A DNA stretch of 37,537 nt. Origin: Clostridia bacterium. Lineage in GTDB: Bacteria > Bacillota_A > Clostridia > Oscillospirales > CAG-272. Positions 7,344-16,071 of the stretch are shown here, piece after piece (the stretch's first letter is position 1; each line of letters starts with the position of its first letter). The position numbers and the translations under genes are program-made. A model generated the notes under the pieces. The model was given only the letters and a program-made list of their open reading frames with translations. It made no database searches and was not told where the DNA came from. The stretch covers positions 1-37,537 of the forward strand of contig JAFTLD010000071.1 of NCBI GenBank assembly GCA_017452945.1. Direction: 5' to 3'.

Positions 7344-8753
7344 TTAGAACTTTTGCCCATCCTCATTCATATCCGCAAGCAAACTCGGCAGCTCAAAGAT
7401 GGAGCGAATGGCGTGGATCTTGATGCCGGGGCATTCAAACGGGCGCTTCTCCACGTTACGGTAGGGGATGACCGCGGTGGTAAAGCCCAAACGCGCTGCC
7501 TCCTTGACACGGTTTTCCACGTGCGAAACTGCACGTACCTCACCGGATAGCCCGATCTCGCCCACAGCGATCATACCCTCGGGTACAACGCGGTCAACAA
7601 GAGAGGAGATCAGCGCAAGCGCGACCGAAAGGTCGGTGGCGGTTTCGTCAAGGCGCAGTCCGCCTACCACGTTGGTGTACACGTCGTTCTGATAGAATTT
7701 GAGTCCCATGCGCTTTTCCAGCACGTCGATGATCAGGCAAAGGCGGTTGTAGTCAATGCCGTTTGCCACGCGGCGCGGAGAGGGGAAGTAGGTCTGCGAT
7801 ACCAGCGCCTGTACCTCCGCGATTAAGGGGCGCGTGCCTTGCACGGTGCAAACGGCTGCGCTGCCCGAAACGCCCTTAGGTCTGCCCGAAAGCAGCATCT
7901 CCGAGGGATTGGTGACCTCTTCAAGTCCCTTGTCGGTCATTTCAAATACGCCGATCTCGTTGGTCGAGCCGTATCTGTTCTTAGTGGCGCGGATGATGCG
8001 GTAGGATTGCTGCTTCTCGCCCTCAAAGCAAAGCACGGCGTCCACCATGTGCTCCAAAATCTTGGGGCCTGCAATGCTGCCTTCCTTGTTGACGTGACCG
8101 ACCAAGAACACCGACACGCCCTGTCCCTTTGCCTTGCCGATAAATGCCATGGCATTCTCGCGTACCTGTGCGATGCTGCCGGGGGCGGAGCTGATCTTTT
8201 CCGACCAGACGGTCTGGATTGAGTCCACGATCAGAATGTCGGGCGAGAGCTTGTCCGATTCGCGCAGGATGCTGTCAATATTGGTTTCAGTCAGCACGTA
8301 GAGATTGTCGCAGTTGACACCAAGGCGGTCGGCACGCAGCTTGAGTTGTCCGCCCGATTCCTCACCGGACACGTAAAGCACCTTTTTGTTTTGCCCCAGT
8401 GCCTGTGAGATCTGCAAAAGAAGCGTGGATTTGCCAATGCCCGGCTCACCCGAGAGCAGCACCACCTCGCCAAGCACAAGTCCACCGCCCAGTACGCGGT
8501 CAAGCTCGTCAAGGCCTGTATTATAGCGCAAGTGTGTGGGCAGCTCCAGCTGGTCAAAGCGCACTGCATGGTGATCTCCCGACATGGTCAGCGCGCTGTT
8601 GCGCTTTGCTGCCGCAGCAGCATCACCGCCCGAGGTGTCGATCACGTCTTCGATAAAAGTATTCCACGCACCGCAAGAGGGGCATTTGCCCATCCATTTT
8701 GGGGAGCGGTAGGTACATTCTTCACATATATAAACGGTTTTCAAGCCTTTCAT
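7344..8753 (-). CDS. radA: DNA repair protein RadA/Sms
   Basis: RecA-like ATPase that promotes branch migration of recombination intermediates and acts in repair and natural transformation. At 469 aa it has normal length. The N-terminal zinc finger has Cys at 10, 13, 24 and 27. Walker A SGEPGIGKST is at about 101-110, Walker B LIVDSIQT lies further on, and the RadA-specific KNRYGSTNEIGVFEM is present. A C-terminal Lon-protease-like domain follows (about 300-460), which in RadA is structural. AAAGG precedes the ATG. It lies 35 nt after comEC on the same strand, so both DNA-uptake-related genes are probably co-transcribed. Confidence 0.95.
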   Translation of the reverse strand: MKGLKTVYICEECTYRSPKWMGKCPSCGAWNTFIEDVIDTSGGDAAAAAKRNSALTMSGDHHAVRFDQLELPTHLRYNTGLDELDRVLGGGLVLGEVVLLSGEPGIGKSTLLLQISQALGQNKKVLYVSGEESGGQLKLRADRLGVNCDNLYVLTETNIDSILRESDKLSPDILIVDSIQTVWSEKISSAPGSIAQVRENAMAFIGKAKGQGVSVFLVGHVNKEGSIAGPKILEHMVDAVLCFEGEKQQSYRIIRATKNRYGSTNEIGVFEMTDKGLEEVTNPSEMLLSGRPKGVSGSAAVCTVQGTRPLIAEVQALVSQTYFPSPRRVANGIDYNRLCLIIDVLEKRMGLKFYQNDVYTNVVGGLRLDETATDLSVALALISSLVDRVVPEGMIAVGEIGLSGEVRAVSHVENRVKEAARLGFTTAVIPYRNVEKRPFECPGIKIHAIRSIFELPSLLADMNEDGQKF

Positions 8754-8788
8754 GTTTACTTACCTTTCATGATGATATCTACATTATA

Positions 8789-11119
8789 TCACGGATCGTT
8801 CTCTGTTGCAAGACCGAAATACACGATTTCCGGGCCAAGTGTCATGCTGCGCACACCGTCAAGTGAATCGGGGTCGCAATAAGAAGCCAGCTCGCGTGAG
8901 GCAAACACCACGTCCGCGTCCGTCGCTCCCGAAAGACTGAAGGTCAGACGGGGCTTGGGGCCTCGTTCGGGGATCACGATGGCGTCCGCATTCGTGATAG
9001 CCGTGGCCATGGTGTCAGAGAGCTTACTGTACGCACCCGATGCACTGATCACGCTCAGCTGTGCGTCACCCTTTTGCAGCGTGATCACCAGTACGGGCTG
9101 CTCGGAGCGGGAAAGATCAGTGCGATGCACCGTGAGTGTTGCGCCCTCGTACCAGGCAATCGGTTCACCGTAAGGATATGATCTGACCTCGACGCCGTAC
9201 CTTTTGGCAATTTCCGTCAAATAGGCCTGTGTGTCCAGATCCTCTTGATCTTGCGTGACGGGCATGTAGATCAGATCTGTTTTATAATCGGAGAAAAGCT
9301 CGGTCAGCATGGATCCTTGCATCGTGTGATAATCGGTCAGTAAAATTGCTCCGATCTCTGTGGCATGCATCTGCTCAGCGGCATAGGTGGCAGAGCGCAT
9401 GGCCGTGCCGGAGCCCGAGGAGAGGTCGCAGATATATGCCTGATAGCCGTGCGCACTGACCAACGCTTCCGAGATCGAGGAGGGATGCGTGTAAGCAGCA
9501 CGCAGCGTTTGTGACTCGGTTTGCGCGTGAATGGGGAAGAAGATGCATAACGAAGCGGCAAGCAGAATAGGCGGAAGAGCTAACAGCCGCTTCTTTTTGA
9601 GCGGCAGGATCAAAAGGATCAGCAAACAGCAGCAGAAAAGAATGGAAAAGAGGCGAACGGTTGTATGAGTCAGCGGGATCAGTATACCGTCTGCTTGTGC
9701 GGCAAGCTCGGTGTACTGCAGCATGATGGTATACAGCAAGCGTGTCAGCGTGGCAAAAATGTTTGCCAGAGGCGGGATGGGTGAGAGCAGCAGTACAGCA
9801 GCCCCCAGTACCAATATGGCAGCAACGATTGGAGAGAGCAGCAGCGTAGTCAGAGGGGAGAGTATTGAAACGTGTCCGATCAGATAACAGGAGGGGATCA
9901 GGATCGCGGTGCAGGCGATCACACCGATCATCAGCGTTTCCAACACGGCTGCCGCAGCATCCGAGGTGCGTCGCTTGAGAGCTGCGTGCGGAGGCTTGCA
10001 GACGGCTTCTTTTCGTTCTGTCAGATAGGCGTGAAGCGGCGGCACAAGTACCACGATGCCAAAGGTGGCAAGGAAGGATAGTATAAAGCCCGTATCACAC
10101 ACGGAGAAGGGATCAATCAGCAAAATGCCCGCTCCCACAAGTCCCAGCGTGGTCAGCGTATCGTTATCGGATGCCAACAGATAGGAAAGCTGCAGGATAC
10201 ACACCATGACGACCGCGCGGACAGCGGAGATCGAAACGCCTGTCAGCAAAAGATATCCCACCGAAGTGAAGGCCAGCAGGACGGCACGCACCTTTCGGTG
10301 CACGCGCAGCTTGCCCAGCAGCCAACCCATGGCGCCGATCAGAATCGAAACGTGCATGCCCGAGAGTGCCAGCATGTGCGAAGCGCCTATGCGTTCAAAA
10401 TCGCGGGAGAGCGTATCTGACAAAAAGCTTTTGTTTCCAAGCAGCAGGGCGCATACTATGCTGCCGCACTCCCGGCCGCAAACCTCGCGTATTATGCGGC
10501 AGCATGCATCGTTGAACTGCGCAAGCGCAACCGAGGGCAAAAATCTCCCCTTGGTGACTTCTGTGATCGCTTGTTCCTCGGTGCAATCAAACTGCATGCG
10601 AATGCCTGCTGCGCGGGCTTGGCTTTGGTCGTAATACAGGGTTTGATTATCGCTGAGCGTGGATGGAACGGCTGTGGCTGTGAATTGATCTCCTACCTGT
10701 AAAGAAGCAGAAAATGCGCAGACCAACCTTGCGTCAAAGCTCTGTGCCTGTCCGTTTGCTTCATGTACGCGAATGCGATAAACGGTCATGACGTCGGATA
10801 CCGAGCGTTCGGTGACCGTGGCGGTCAGCGTGCAAGTGTCGTTTTGTGCAAGGCGTTCGTATTTTTTCTCGCTTTGATCAAAGCCGATATACGAGCTTGC
10901 AAAGGCCGTGACGGCACAAGTTAAGCAAACGGCAAGACATATTGCTGCTTTTTTTGGGATCTTGCGCAAAAGGGAAAGCACGCAAGTCACGCTCAAAAAA
11001 GCAATACCTGCACAGCACACGCAAATTTTCACCGCAGGAGTGGAAAAATATGCACAGAAAACGCATATAATATAGAGCAAACAAGCAGAAAATAACGGTC
11101 GATTTTTCAAAATGGCCAT
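8789..11119 (-). CDS. comEC: ComEC/Rec2-family DNA uptake channel protein
   Basis: Integral membrane protein, 776 aa, of the family that passes single-stranded DNA through the membrane during transformation. N-terminal hydrophobic helices are followed by an OB-like extracellular segment (about 70-190). The Competence domain follows (about 210-510), with SHMLALSGMHVSIL, the family hallmark, and many membrane helices. The C-terminal metallo-beta-lactamase-like part (about 540-776) has lost the metal-binding HxHxDH: the matching stretch reads LLTDYHTMQGS. The nuclease activity proposed for other ComEC proteins is therefore unlikely here. Transport is inferred from family membership. Transcribed from its own promoter, divergent from acpP, and followed by radA. 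Confidence 0.88.
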   Translation of the reverse strand: MAILKNRPLFSACLLYIICVFCAYFSTPAVKICVCCAGIAFLSVTCVLSLLRKIPKKAAICLAVCLTCAVTAFASSYIGFDQSEKKYERLAQNDTCTLTATVTERSVSDVMTVYRIRVHEANGQAQSFDARLVCAFSASLQVGDQFTATAVPSTLSDNQTLYYDQSQARAAGIRMQFDCTEEQAITEVTKGRFLPSVALAQFNDACCRIIREVCGRECGSIVCALLLGNKSFLSDTLSRDFERIGASHMLALSGMHVSILIGAMGWLLGKLRVHRKVRAVLLAFTSVGYLLLTGVSISAVRAVVMVCILQLSYLLASDNDTLTTLGLVGAGILLIDPFSVCDTGFILSFLATFGIVVLVPPLHAYLTERKEAVCKPPHAALKRRTSDAAAAVLETLMIGVIACTAILIPSCYLIGHVSILSPLTTLLLSPIVAAILVLGAAVLLLSPIPPLANIFATLTRLLYTIMLQYTELAAQADGILIPLTHTTVRLFSILFCCCLLILLILPLKKKRLLALPPILLAASLCIFFPIHAQTESQTLRAAYTHPSSISEALVSAHGYQAYICDLSSGSGTAMRSATYAAEQMHATEIGAILLTDYHTMQGSMLTELFSDYKTDLIYMPVTQDQEDLDTQAYLTEIAKRYGVEVRSYPYGEPIAWYEGATLTVHRTDLSRSEQPVLVITLQKGDAQLSVISASGAYSKLSDTMATAITNADAIVIPERGPKPRLTFSLSGATDADVVFASRELASYCDPDSLDGVRSMTLGPEIVYFGLATENDP

Positions 11120-11152
11120 AAAAATCTCACTTTTTATGTAAATTTCACCTTA

Positions 11153-11181
11153 ATTTTACCCCAAATTGGTAATAAAGTCAA
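11153..11181 (-). promoter_or_regulatory. Promoter of comEC-radA
   Basis: Minus strand TTGACT (11176-11181), 17 bp, TAAAAT (11153-11158). Divergent from the acpP promoter, with the two -35 boxes about 30 bp apart. Confidence 0.6.
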
Positions 11182-11209
11182 TGCAAAACAATGAATTTCA
11201 AAATTCAAC

Positions 11210-11238
11210 TTGACAAATAAAGGCAAATCGTTTATAAT
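11210..11238 (+). promoter_or_regulatory. Strong sigma-A promoter of acpP
   Basis: TTGACA (11210-11215), exactly 17 bp, TATAAT (11233-11238): both hexamers match the consensus fully. The leader contains a small ACGCG/CGCGT hairpin near 11252-11267. Confidence 0.85.
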
Positions 11239-11303
11239 GATACATGCGTCACGCGAAAAATCGCGTCTTAAAAATCAGAAATCTATATTCGGAGGAATAT
11301 ATC

Positions 11304-11525
11304 ATGTTTGAAAAACTGAAGAATCTGTTCGTGGAAGAGCTGCAGATCGATGCTGCCGATATCACCATGGATGCAGAACTGATCAAGGACCTGGGCATCA
11401 ACTCCATCGAGCTTGCCGACCTGGTTATGCTTTGCGAGGAGAAGTTTGACATTGAGATCGACGACGAGGACATTCACAAGTTCGTGACCGTTGGCGACGT
11501 TGTCAACTACCTGGAAAAACGCTGA
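11304..11525 (+). CDS. acpP: Acyl carrier protein
   Basis: A 73 aa acidic carrier that holds acyl chains on a 4'-phosphopantetheine arm, most often for fatty acid synthesis. The attachment site reads LGINSIELADL, with Ser34 modified. The usual DSLD signature is replaced by NSIE. It could therefore be a secondary ACP rather than the main fatty acid ACP, and no fab genes are adjacent. ATG 11304 has GGAGG 8 nt upstream. A longer upstream reading was rejected because it runs into the leader. Strong promoter and strong terminator make it a single-gene transcript. Confidence 0.88.
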   Translation: MFEKLKNLFVEELQIDAADITMDAELIKDLGINSIELADLVMLCEEKFDIEIDDEDIHKFVTVGDVVNYLEKR

Positions 11526-11540
11526 TCAAGAAAAACGAAT

Positions 11541-11579
11541 AAAAAAGGAACGCGCCCAAGTTCGGCGCGTTCCTTTTTT
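11541..11579. terminator. Terminator of acpP
   Basis: A 16 bp stem (11541-11556 with 11564-11579) with a GC-rich core GGAACGCGCC and flanking A and T runs, 15 nt after the acpP stop. Confidence 0.9.
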
Positions 11580-11608
11580 GCATGAAAGCGCCTCTTTTTG
11601 CATACATA
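11580..11608 (+). promoter_or_regulatory. Possible sigma-E-like promoter of the cwlD-dpaAB cluster
   Basis: GCATGAA (11580-11586), 14 nt, CATACATA (11601-11608). This approaches the mother-cell sigma-E form (KMATATT, 13-14 nt, CATACAMT). No sigma-A promoter is visible between the acpP terminator and cwlD. In Bacillus subtilis cwlD is a sporulation gene, so this fits, but the motif match is imperfect. Confidence 0.35.
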
Positions 11609-11636
11609 ATAATAGAGTTTGTCCTTGGAGGTGCTT

Positions 11637-12416
11637 ATGAAGCTTAGGCAATTTTGGATGGCGGCGGTGTTTCTTATCTTGGTTGCCGTGATCGGAGCGG
11701 CTATCGTGGGGCTGTTTTTCCTTTCGGGAGGCGATCTTTCCCCCGGGCAGGAGCAGAGCCCCGAGGTGCAAAAGCCGCAGCCCGAGGAGCCTTTGCGCGT
11801 GGTGGTGATCGATGCGGGGCATGGCGGAGAGGACGGCGGTGCCGTGGGCGTGACAGGGCTTGTGGAAAAGGATCTCAATCTGGATATAGCCAAACGTCTT
11901 GCCGCTTTGCTTGAGAAAGAGGGCGTGCGCGTGGTCATGACGCGGAGTGAGGACGTGCTGCTGTACGACCGAAACACGGACTATCAGGGACGCAAAAAAG
12001 CGTTGGATCTGGCAGCGCGGCAGGCGATCGGTGACCAAAACCCGGACGGCATTTTTGTCAGCATTCATGCAAATACCTTTTCGCAGCAGATCTATCACGG
12101 CCTGCAGGTCTGGTACAGCGGCAATCATCCGCAAAGCCTTGCCTTGGCCGAGTCGCTGCGCGCAGAGGTGGTCGGCACGCTGCAGCCCGAAAATCATAGG
12201 CAAAGCAAAAAGGCCGGCAGCAACATCTATCTCCTTTATCATTTACAAATTCCTGCGGTATTGGTGGAATGCGGCTTTCTCTCCAACCCAACCGAATGCC
12301 GTGCCTTGGAGGATTTTGAGTACAGGCAGGAGCTTGCGCATGCACTCTGTCGGGGTATTATGGCATATTATGAAAATGATGCCGACGGCACAAAGGAAGG
12401 GCAAACCGGATCTTGA
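11637..12416 (+). CDS. cwlD: N-acetylmuramoyl-L-alanine amidase, CwlD-like (spore cortex)
   Basis: Zinc amidase of the Amidase_3 family, 259 aa. CwlD removes the stem peptide from muramic acid as the first step toward muramic-delta-lactam in the spore cortex, the mark read by germination lytic enzymes. One N-terminal membrane helix (about 8-30) and a short Pro/Glu-rich linker precede the catalytic domain. Expected zinc ligands and catalytic residues are present: His62 (DAGHGGEDGG), Glu77, His144 (SIHAN) and Glu211 (VECGFLSN). ATG 11637 has GGAGG 5 nt before it. The CwlD assignment, rather than a vegetative amidase, rests on the single-domain architecture and on dpaAB lying 37 nt downstream. 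Confidence 0.85.
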   Translation: MKLRQFWMAAVFLILVAVIGAAIVGLFFLSGGDLSPGQEQSPEVQKPQPEEPLRVVVIDAGHGGEDGGAVGVTGLVEKDLNLDIAKRLAALLEKEGVRVVMTRSEDVLLYDRNTDYQGRKKALDLAARQAIGDQNPDGIFVSIHANTFSQQIYHGLQVWYSGNHPQSLALAESLRAEVVGTLQPENHRQSKKAGSNIYLLYHLQIPAVLVECGFLSNPTECRALEDFEYRQELAHALCRGIMAYYENDADGTKEGQTGS

Positions 12417-12453
12417 AATTCGTTCGGCCGAGGTATGCAAGGGAGGCGAGAAT

Positions 12454-13242
12454 ATGACGCGAATATGTGTAGCGGGCGGCGACGGTCGGATGGACCATGC
12501 CGCCCGGGCTTTGCAAAAAGAGGGATTTGAGGTAATAAGGGCGGCAGAAATGCTGCCTGATGGGACGGACGCACTGGTGCTTCCCATTCACAAAGACACG
12601 GACGGTGCTTACGTCAGCGGCACCCGGATCACGCAGGAGCGGATCAAAGCGATGATGGCAGAGGGGAGCTGCGTGATAGGCGGTATGCTGCCCGTCCATG
12701 GGGAGCGTGTGTTTGATTACATGAAAAACGAGGCATTTTTGTACGAAAATGCCCGTATCACCGCTGAAGGCGCAGCAGTATTGTTGGCAGGGCACTTGAG
12801 CGGTACGCTGTACGGTACCGATATTGCAGTAATCGGCATGGGCAGGATCGCCGAGTGTCTATGCCTTGTGCTGCATGCGCTGGGAGCACGGGTGACCGTG
12901 TATGCCAGAAGGCAGGAGGTGCTTGCCCGTGCCCGTGCCATGGGAGCGGAAACCGTGTGTTTTTCGGGGGTGTTGTCCATGGACGTTGTGACGGCTCACC
13001 AAGCGGTATGCAATACCGTGCCGCACGTACTGTTTGATGATGTACTGCTTTCGCACGCAAGGCGAGATGTGTTGCTGCTGGAGCTTGCATCCACACCGGG
13101 CGGTTTTGACAGATGCGCTGCCAAGCATTATGGCTTGCAGCTGATCAACGGGCAAGGCTTGCCCGGTAAATACGCGCCGCGTACAGCGGGCGAGTTGATT
13201 GCGGCGTATACGCTTGACGTTCTGAGAGGAGAGATCACATGA
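12454..13242 (+). CDS. dpaA: Dipicolinate synthase subunit A
   Basis: Together with DpaB it oxidises a dihydrodipicolinate-pathway intermediate to dipicolinic acid, the spore-core chelator, in the mother cell. The 262 aa protein has an N-terminal domain starting RICVAGGDGRMDHAARAL and a C-terminal NAD(P)-binding Rossmann domain (DIAVIGMGRIAECLCLVLHALGARVTVYAR, about 130-160). The end ELASTPGGFD followed by GLPGKYAPRTAGE matches DpaA/SpoVFA. ATG 12454 has GGGAGG 7 nt upstream; longer in-frame starts lie inside cwlD and were rejected. Its stop overlaps the dpaB start (ATGA). Confidence 0.93.
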   Translation: MTRICVAGGDGRMDHAARALQKEGFEVIRAAEMLPDGTDALVLPIHKDTDGAYVSGTRITQERIKAMMAEGSCVIGGMLPVHGERVFDYMKNEAFLYENARITAEGAAVLLAGHLSGTLYGTDIAVIGMGRIAECLCLVLHALGARVTVYARRQEVLARARAMGAETVCFSGVLSMDVVTAHQAVCNTVPHVLFDDVLLSHARRDVLLLELASTPGGFDRCAAKHYGLQLINGQGLPGKYAPRTAGELIAAYTLDVLRGEIT

Positions 13243-13820
13243 AGGGCGAGATCAGACAAACTGTCGGCTTTGCACTGTGCGGCTCGTATTGCACGCATGC
13301 AGCAGCACTTGCACAGTTGGATGCGCTGCTGCAAAAGGGCTATGACGTAGTCCCCATTGTCAGCGAGCGCGTATGGGAAACAGACACGCGCTTCGGTACT
13401 GCCGAGGCTCTTTGCAAAAGCATTGCCGCCAAGTGCGGAAAAGAGATCATTCATACCATTAAGGAAGCAGAGCCCCTGGGGCCGGCAAAGCCGCTCTCGG
13501 CACTTGTGATTTGTCCCTGCACGGGCAACACACTTGCCAAGCTTGCCGCGGGCGTGACCGATTCAGCCGTTTGCATGGCAGCCAAAGCGCATCTGCGAGG
13601 GGATAGACCGCTGCTTCTGGCACTGGCCTCCAACGACGCCATGTCTGCGAACCTACAGAATATAGCTACGCTGCTTAACCGCAAAAACGTATTTTTCGTA
13701 CCCGTGCGGCAGGATGATCCCACCAGCAAGCCGCACTCCCTTGTGGCGGAATTTTCGCTTGTGCCGCAAGCACTTGAACAGGCGCTTCTGGGTAGACAGA
13801 TGAGGAAATTATTCTTATAA
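13239..13820 (+). CDS. dpaB: Dipicolinate synthase subunit B (flavoprotein-like)
   Basis: Second subunit of dipicolinate synthase, 193 aa, of the UbiX/Dfp-like flavoprotein fold. Visible features are VGFALCGSYCTH at the N-terminus, VICPCTGNTLAKLAAGVTDSAV (about 87-110), which is the flavoprotein-type loop, and VFFVPVRQDDPTSKPHSLVAEF near the C-terminus, characteristic of SpoVFB. Start overlaps the dpaA stop by 4 nt (ATGA), implying coupled translation for a two-subunit enzyme. No lysine-pathway genes (asd, dapA) follow, unlike the Bacillus arrangement. Confidence 0.93.
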   Translation: MKGEIRQTVGFALCGSYCTHAAALAQLDALLQKGYDVVPIVSERVWETDTRFGTAEALCKSIAAKCGKEIIHTIKEAEPLGPAKPLSALVICPCTGNTLAKLAAGVTDSAVCMAAKAHLRGDRPLLLALASNDAMSANLQNIATLLNRKNVFFVPVRQDDPTSKPHSLVAEFSLVPQALEQALLGRQMRKLFL

Positions 13821-13880
13821 TCGCCATCATATCGTCACAATCTGTCGATCGGTTGTTATGGGAATATTTACAAATTGGTC

Positions 13881-13909
13881 TTGCTTTGGGCATAAAAATG
13901 CGATATGAT
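13881..13909 (+). promoter_or_regulatory. Promoter of the DUF5685/J-domain operon
   Basis: TTGCTT (13881-13886), 17 bp, TATGAT (13904-13909), 40 nt before the start codon. Confidence 0.5.
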
Positions 13910-13949
13910 TAGAAAGAGAAACCGTATTTTGCAGCGAAAGGAGAGCGCT

Positions 13950-14849
13950 ATGTTCGGATATATTCAGATATTGCAGCCGGAACTGAAGATTCGTGAATAC
14001 GAATGCTATCGCGGTGCATATTGCGGGCTTTGCCGTCAGATGGGCAAATGCACGGGGCAATGCTCCCGCCTGACCTTGCGCTACGATGCAGCTGCAATGG
14101 TGCTCTTGCGTATGGCAGCACGCGGCACAGAGCCGCAGTTTGTGCAAAAGCGTTGCTTTTTGCATCCGTTGACAAAAGCCCCTGTGCTTGCGCCTTGCGA
14201 GGAAACCGAGGTGGTATCCTGTATCATGGCGGCATTGGCTTATCACAAATGCAAGGATGATCTGCATGATGAAAAGGGGCTCAAACGCTTGCAGAGCATG
14301 TTGACTTATCCGTATTTTGCCTATCTGCGCAGCCGTGCCAAACGGCGCATGCCCGAGATTGACCGCATTGCCTGTCAGGGTATGAAAGCCTTTGCCCTAG
14401 CAGAGGCGGAGACCAACGGATCTGCCGATATTCCCGCCAATGCTTTCGGCAATTTGATGGGAGATCTGCTATCCTTTAGAACAGAAGGGCAAGCGCATGC
14501 GATCCTGCAAGAGCTTGGCAAAACGCTTGGCAGATGGGTCTATTTGTTGGATGCTGCGCAGGATTTGGATGACGACTTCAAAAAGGGACGGTTTAACGCG
14601 CTGTACGAGCTGTACGGTACGGATACGTTGACCGAGCAGCAAAAGCGTACGCTGGATACGATGCTGACCGTGGAGCTTAGTGACGCAGTGGCAGCTGCGG
14701 ATCTGATCGATTGGAACGGCCGTGACGATTTGCAAGCTGTGGTCTATAATATATTGTGCTTGGGAATGCCGGCACAGGCGAGAGCGGTGCTGTTTGCGCA
14801 GGATGAATGTGAAAATTGTAAGAAACGTAAAGGAGAGCGCGGAGCATGA
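13950..14849 (+). CDS. DUF5685-family protein
   Basis: A 299 aa, mostly helical protein of unknown function. The N-terminus has a Cys-rich motif, [17 protein letters not shown]. Two Asp-rich motifs stand out: KDDLHDE (DDxxD at 103-107) and DAAQDLDDD (201-209). Their spacing in an all-helical protein recalls the metal-binding motifs of squalene/phytoene-type prenyl synthases; that is only a resemblance. ATG 13950 with AAAGGAGAG upstream is preferred over a start 15 codons earlier. Its stop overlaps the J-domain gene (ATGA). Conserved pairing with a J-domain protein suggests a common task, still unknown. Confidence 0.8.
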   Translation: MFGYIQILQPELKIREYECYRGAYCGLCRQMGKCTGQCSRLTLRYDAAAMVLLRMAARGTEPQFVQKRCFLHPLTKAPVLAPCEETEVVSCIMAALAYHKCKDDLHDEKGLKRLQSMLTYPYFAYLRSRAKRRMPEIDRIACQGMKAFALAEAETNGSADIPANAFGNLMGDLLSFRTEGQAHAILQELGKTLGRWVYLLDAAQDLDDDFKKGRFNALYELYGTDTLTEQQKRTLDTMLTVELSDAVAAADLIDWNGRDDLQAVVYNILCLGMPAQARAVLFAQDECENCKKRKGERGA

Positions 14850-15460
14850 ATGATCCGTATAAGATCCTCGGCGTCAGTCCGGATGCCGATGAGGATGAGA
14901 TAAAAAAGGCCTATCGCGCCCTGGCGCGAAAATATCACCCCGACAGATATGCGGGCAAGCCCGAGCTGCAGGCCGGTGCAGAACAAAAAATGAAAGAGAT
15001 CAATGCCGCATACGAGGAGGTTCAAGCCATTCGCAGCGGCAAAAAGCAGAATAACGGCTTTGGATACGATGCGGGCGGATTCTACGCGCAGGGAAGTCCC
15101 ACAGGGGACGCTTTGTATACCGATATTCGCCATCTGATCAATAACGGTGCCATTGAGAGAGCATATACGCTGCTGCAATCGGTGCCGGAGCAGAAGCGCG
15201 GAGGGGAGTGGCATTTCCTGACCGGATGCGTATACGTTCGTATGGGCAGACGCGTGGATGCGTGCCGAGAATTCGATATTGCCTGCGGAATGGATCCGCA
15301 CAATGCGGAATACCGCGCAGCACGCGATCGGTTTGACGCACAGGCTGATCCTTTCCGCACGCAGCAAACAAGCGTGCACACAGGCTGTAATTGCTGCAAC
15401 GTTTGTGCAGCCATGGCTTGTGCAAATCTGTGTTGCAGTTGTATGCGACGGGGGTTATGA
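14846..15460 (+). CDS. J-domain protein with TPR-like region and Cys-rich tail
   Basis: DnaJ-type co-chaperone fragment, 204 aa. The N-terminal J domain (1-65) has YHPDRY with the HPD triad that stimulates DnaK ATPase. It lacks the G/F region and zinc fingers of true DnaJ. Residues about 85-165 form helical pairs ([23 protein letters not shown]) like TPR repeats. The last 25 residues hold eight Cys, several adjacent ([21 protein letters not shown]), suggesting metal binding or membrane association. Both ends overlap neighbours by ATGA, so DUF5685, this gene and the next membrane protein are translationally coupled. Confidence 0.85.
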   Translation: MNDPYKILGVSPDADEDEIKKAYRALARKYHPDRYAGKPELQAGAEQKMKEINAAYEEVQAIRSGKKQNNGFGYDAGGFYAQGSPTGDALYTDIRHLINNGAIERAYTLLQSVPEQKRGGEWHFLTGCVYVRMGRRVDACREFDIACGMDPHNAEYRAARDRFDAQADPFRTQQTSVHTGCNCCNVCAAMACANLCCSCMRRGL

Positions 15461-16059
15461 TGAAAGAGTCAAAACCGAAACGCGTGTCATCGATCCAAAA
15501 AACAAGGCGGCTGACAGTCAGTGCACTGCTTTGTGCGCTGGGGGCGGTCATGCTTTGCGCAGGTCGGCTGTTTGACGGTAGCTTGGACCTTTCCATGGCA
15601 GCGCTTGCCTCGCTGATTGCGGTATGGGCGGCAGAGGAACTGGGTGGGTCTTACCCTTGGCTGATCTGGCTTGTCACCTCATTGCTGGCTTTGCTGCTGA
15701 TGCCGTATAATACCGCTGCGTGGGAGTATCTGCTTTTTGCGGGCGTGTATCCCATGTTGCGTGTGCTTTTGGAAAAAATCCCGGTATTTCTGCGCATTCT
15801 GATCAAGCAGGTGCTGTTCAACGGTGTGATCGCGCTTGGCGTGTTGGTGCTCTGGCAGCTGTTGTTTCCCACGGCGCAAAGCTATCCTGCCGCGCTCGGC
15901 ATTTTCTTGGGCGGAGAGGGTGCGCATTGGGCCTACTCGCTGGCGGTCTGGATCACGGCCAACCTCGCATTCGTGCTGTACGATTTTGTGATAGGCCGCT
16001 TTATTCGGGCATACCGTGTAACGCTGCGCAAGCGATTCAAATTCTTACAAATGAAATAA
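15457..16059 (+). CDS. Predicted multi-pass membrane protein, third gene of the DUF5685/J-domain operon
   Basis: A 200 aa integral membrane protein of unknown function. A basic N-terminus ([16 protein letters not shown]) is followed by about five to six hydrophobic helices from residue 18 to about 185 and a basic C-terminus ([14 protein letters not shown]). The overall look resembles S components of ECF vitamin transporters, but no diagnostic motif is visible and no ECF A/A'/T genes are nearby. Starts at ATG 15457 or 15460 in an ATGATG run overlapping the J-domain stop. Confidence 0.65.
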   Translation: MMKESKPKRVSSIQKTRRLTVSALLCALGAVMLCAGRLFDGSLDLSMAALASLIAVWAAEELGGSYPWLIWLVTSLLALLLMPYNTAAWEYLLFAGVYPMLRVLLEKIPVFLRILIKQVLFNGVIALGVLVLWQLLFPTAQSYPAALGIFLGGEGAHWAYSLAVWITANLAFVLYDFVIGRFIRAYRVTLRKRFKFLQMK

Positions 16060-16071
16060 TTAGGATTGAAG

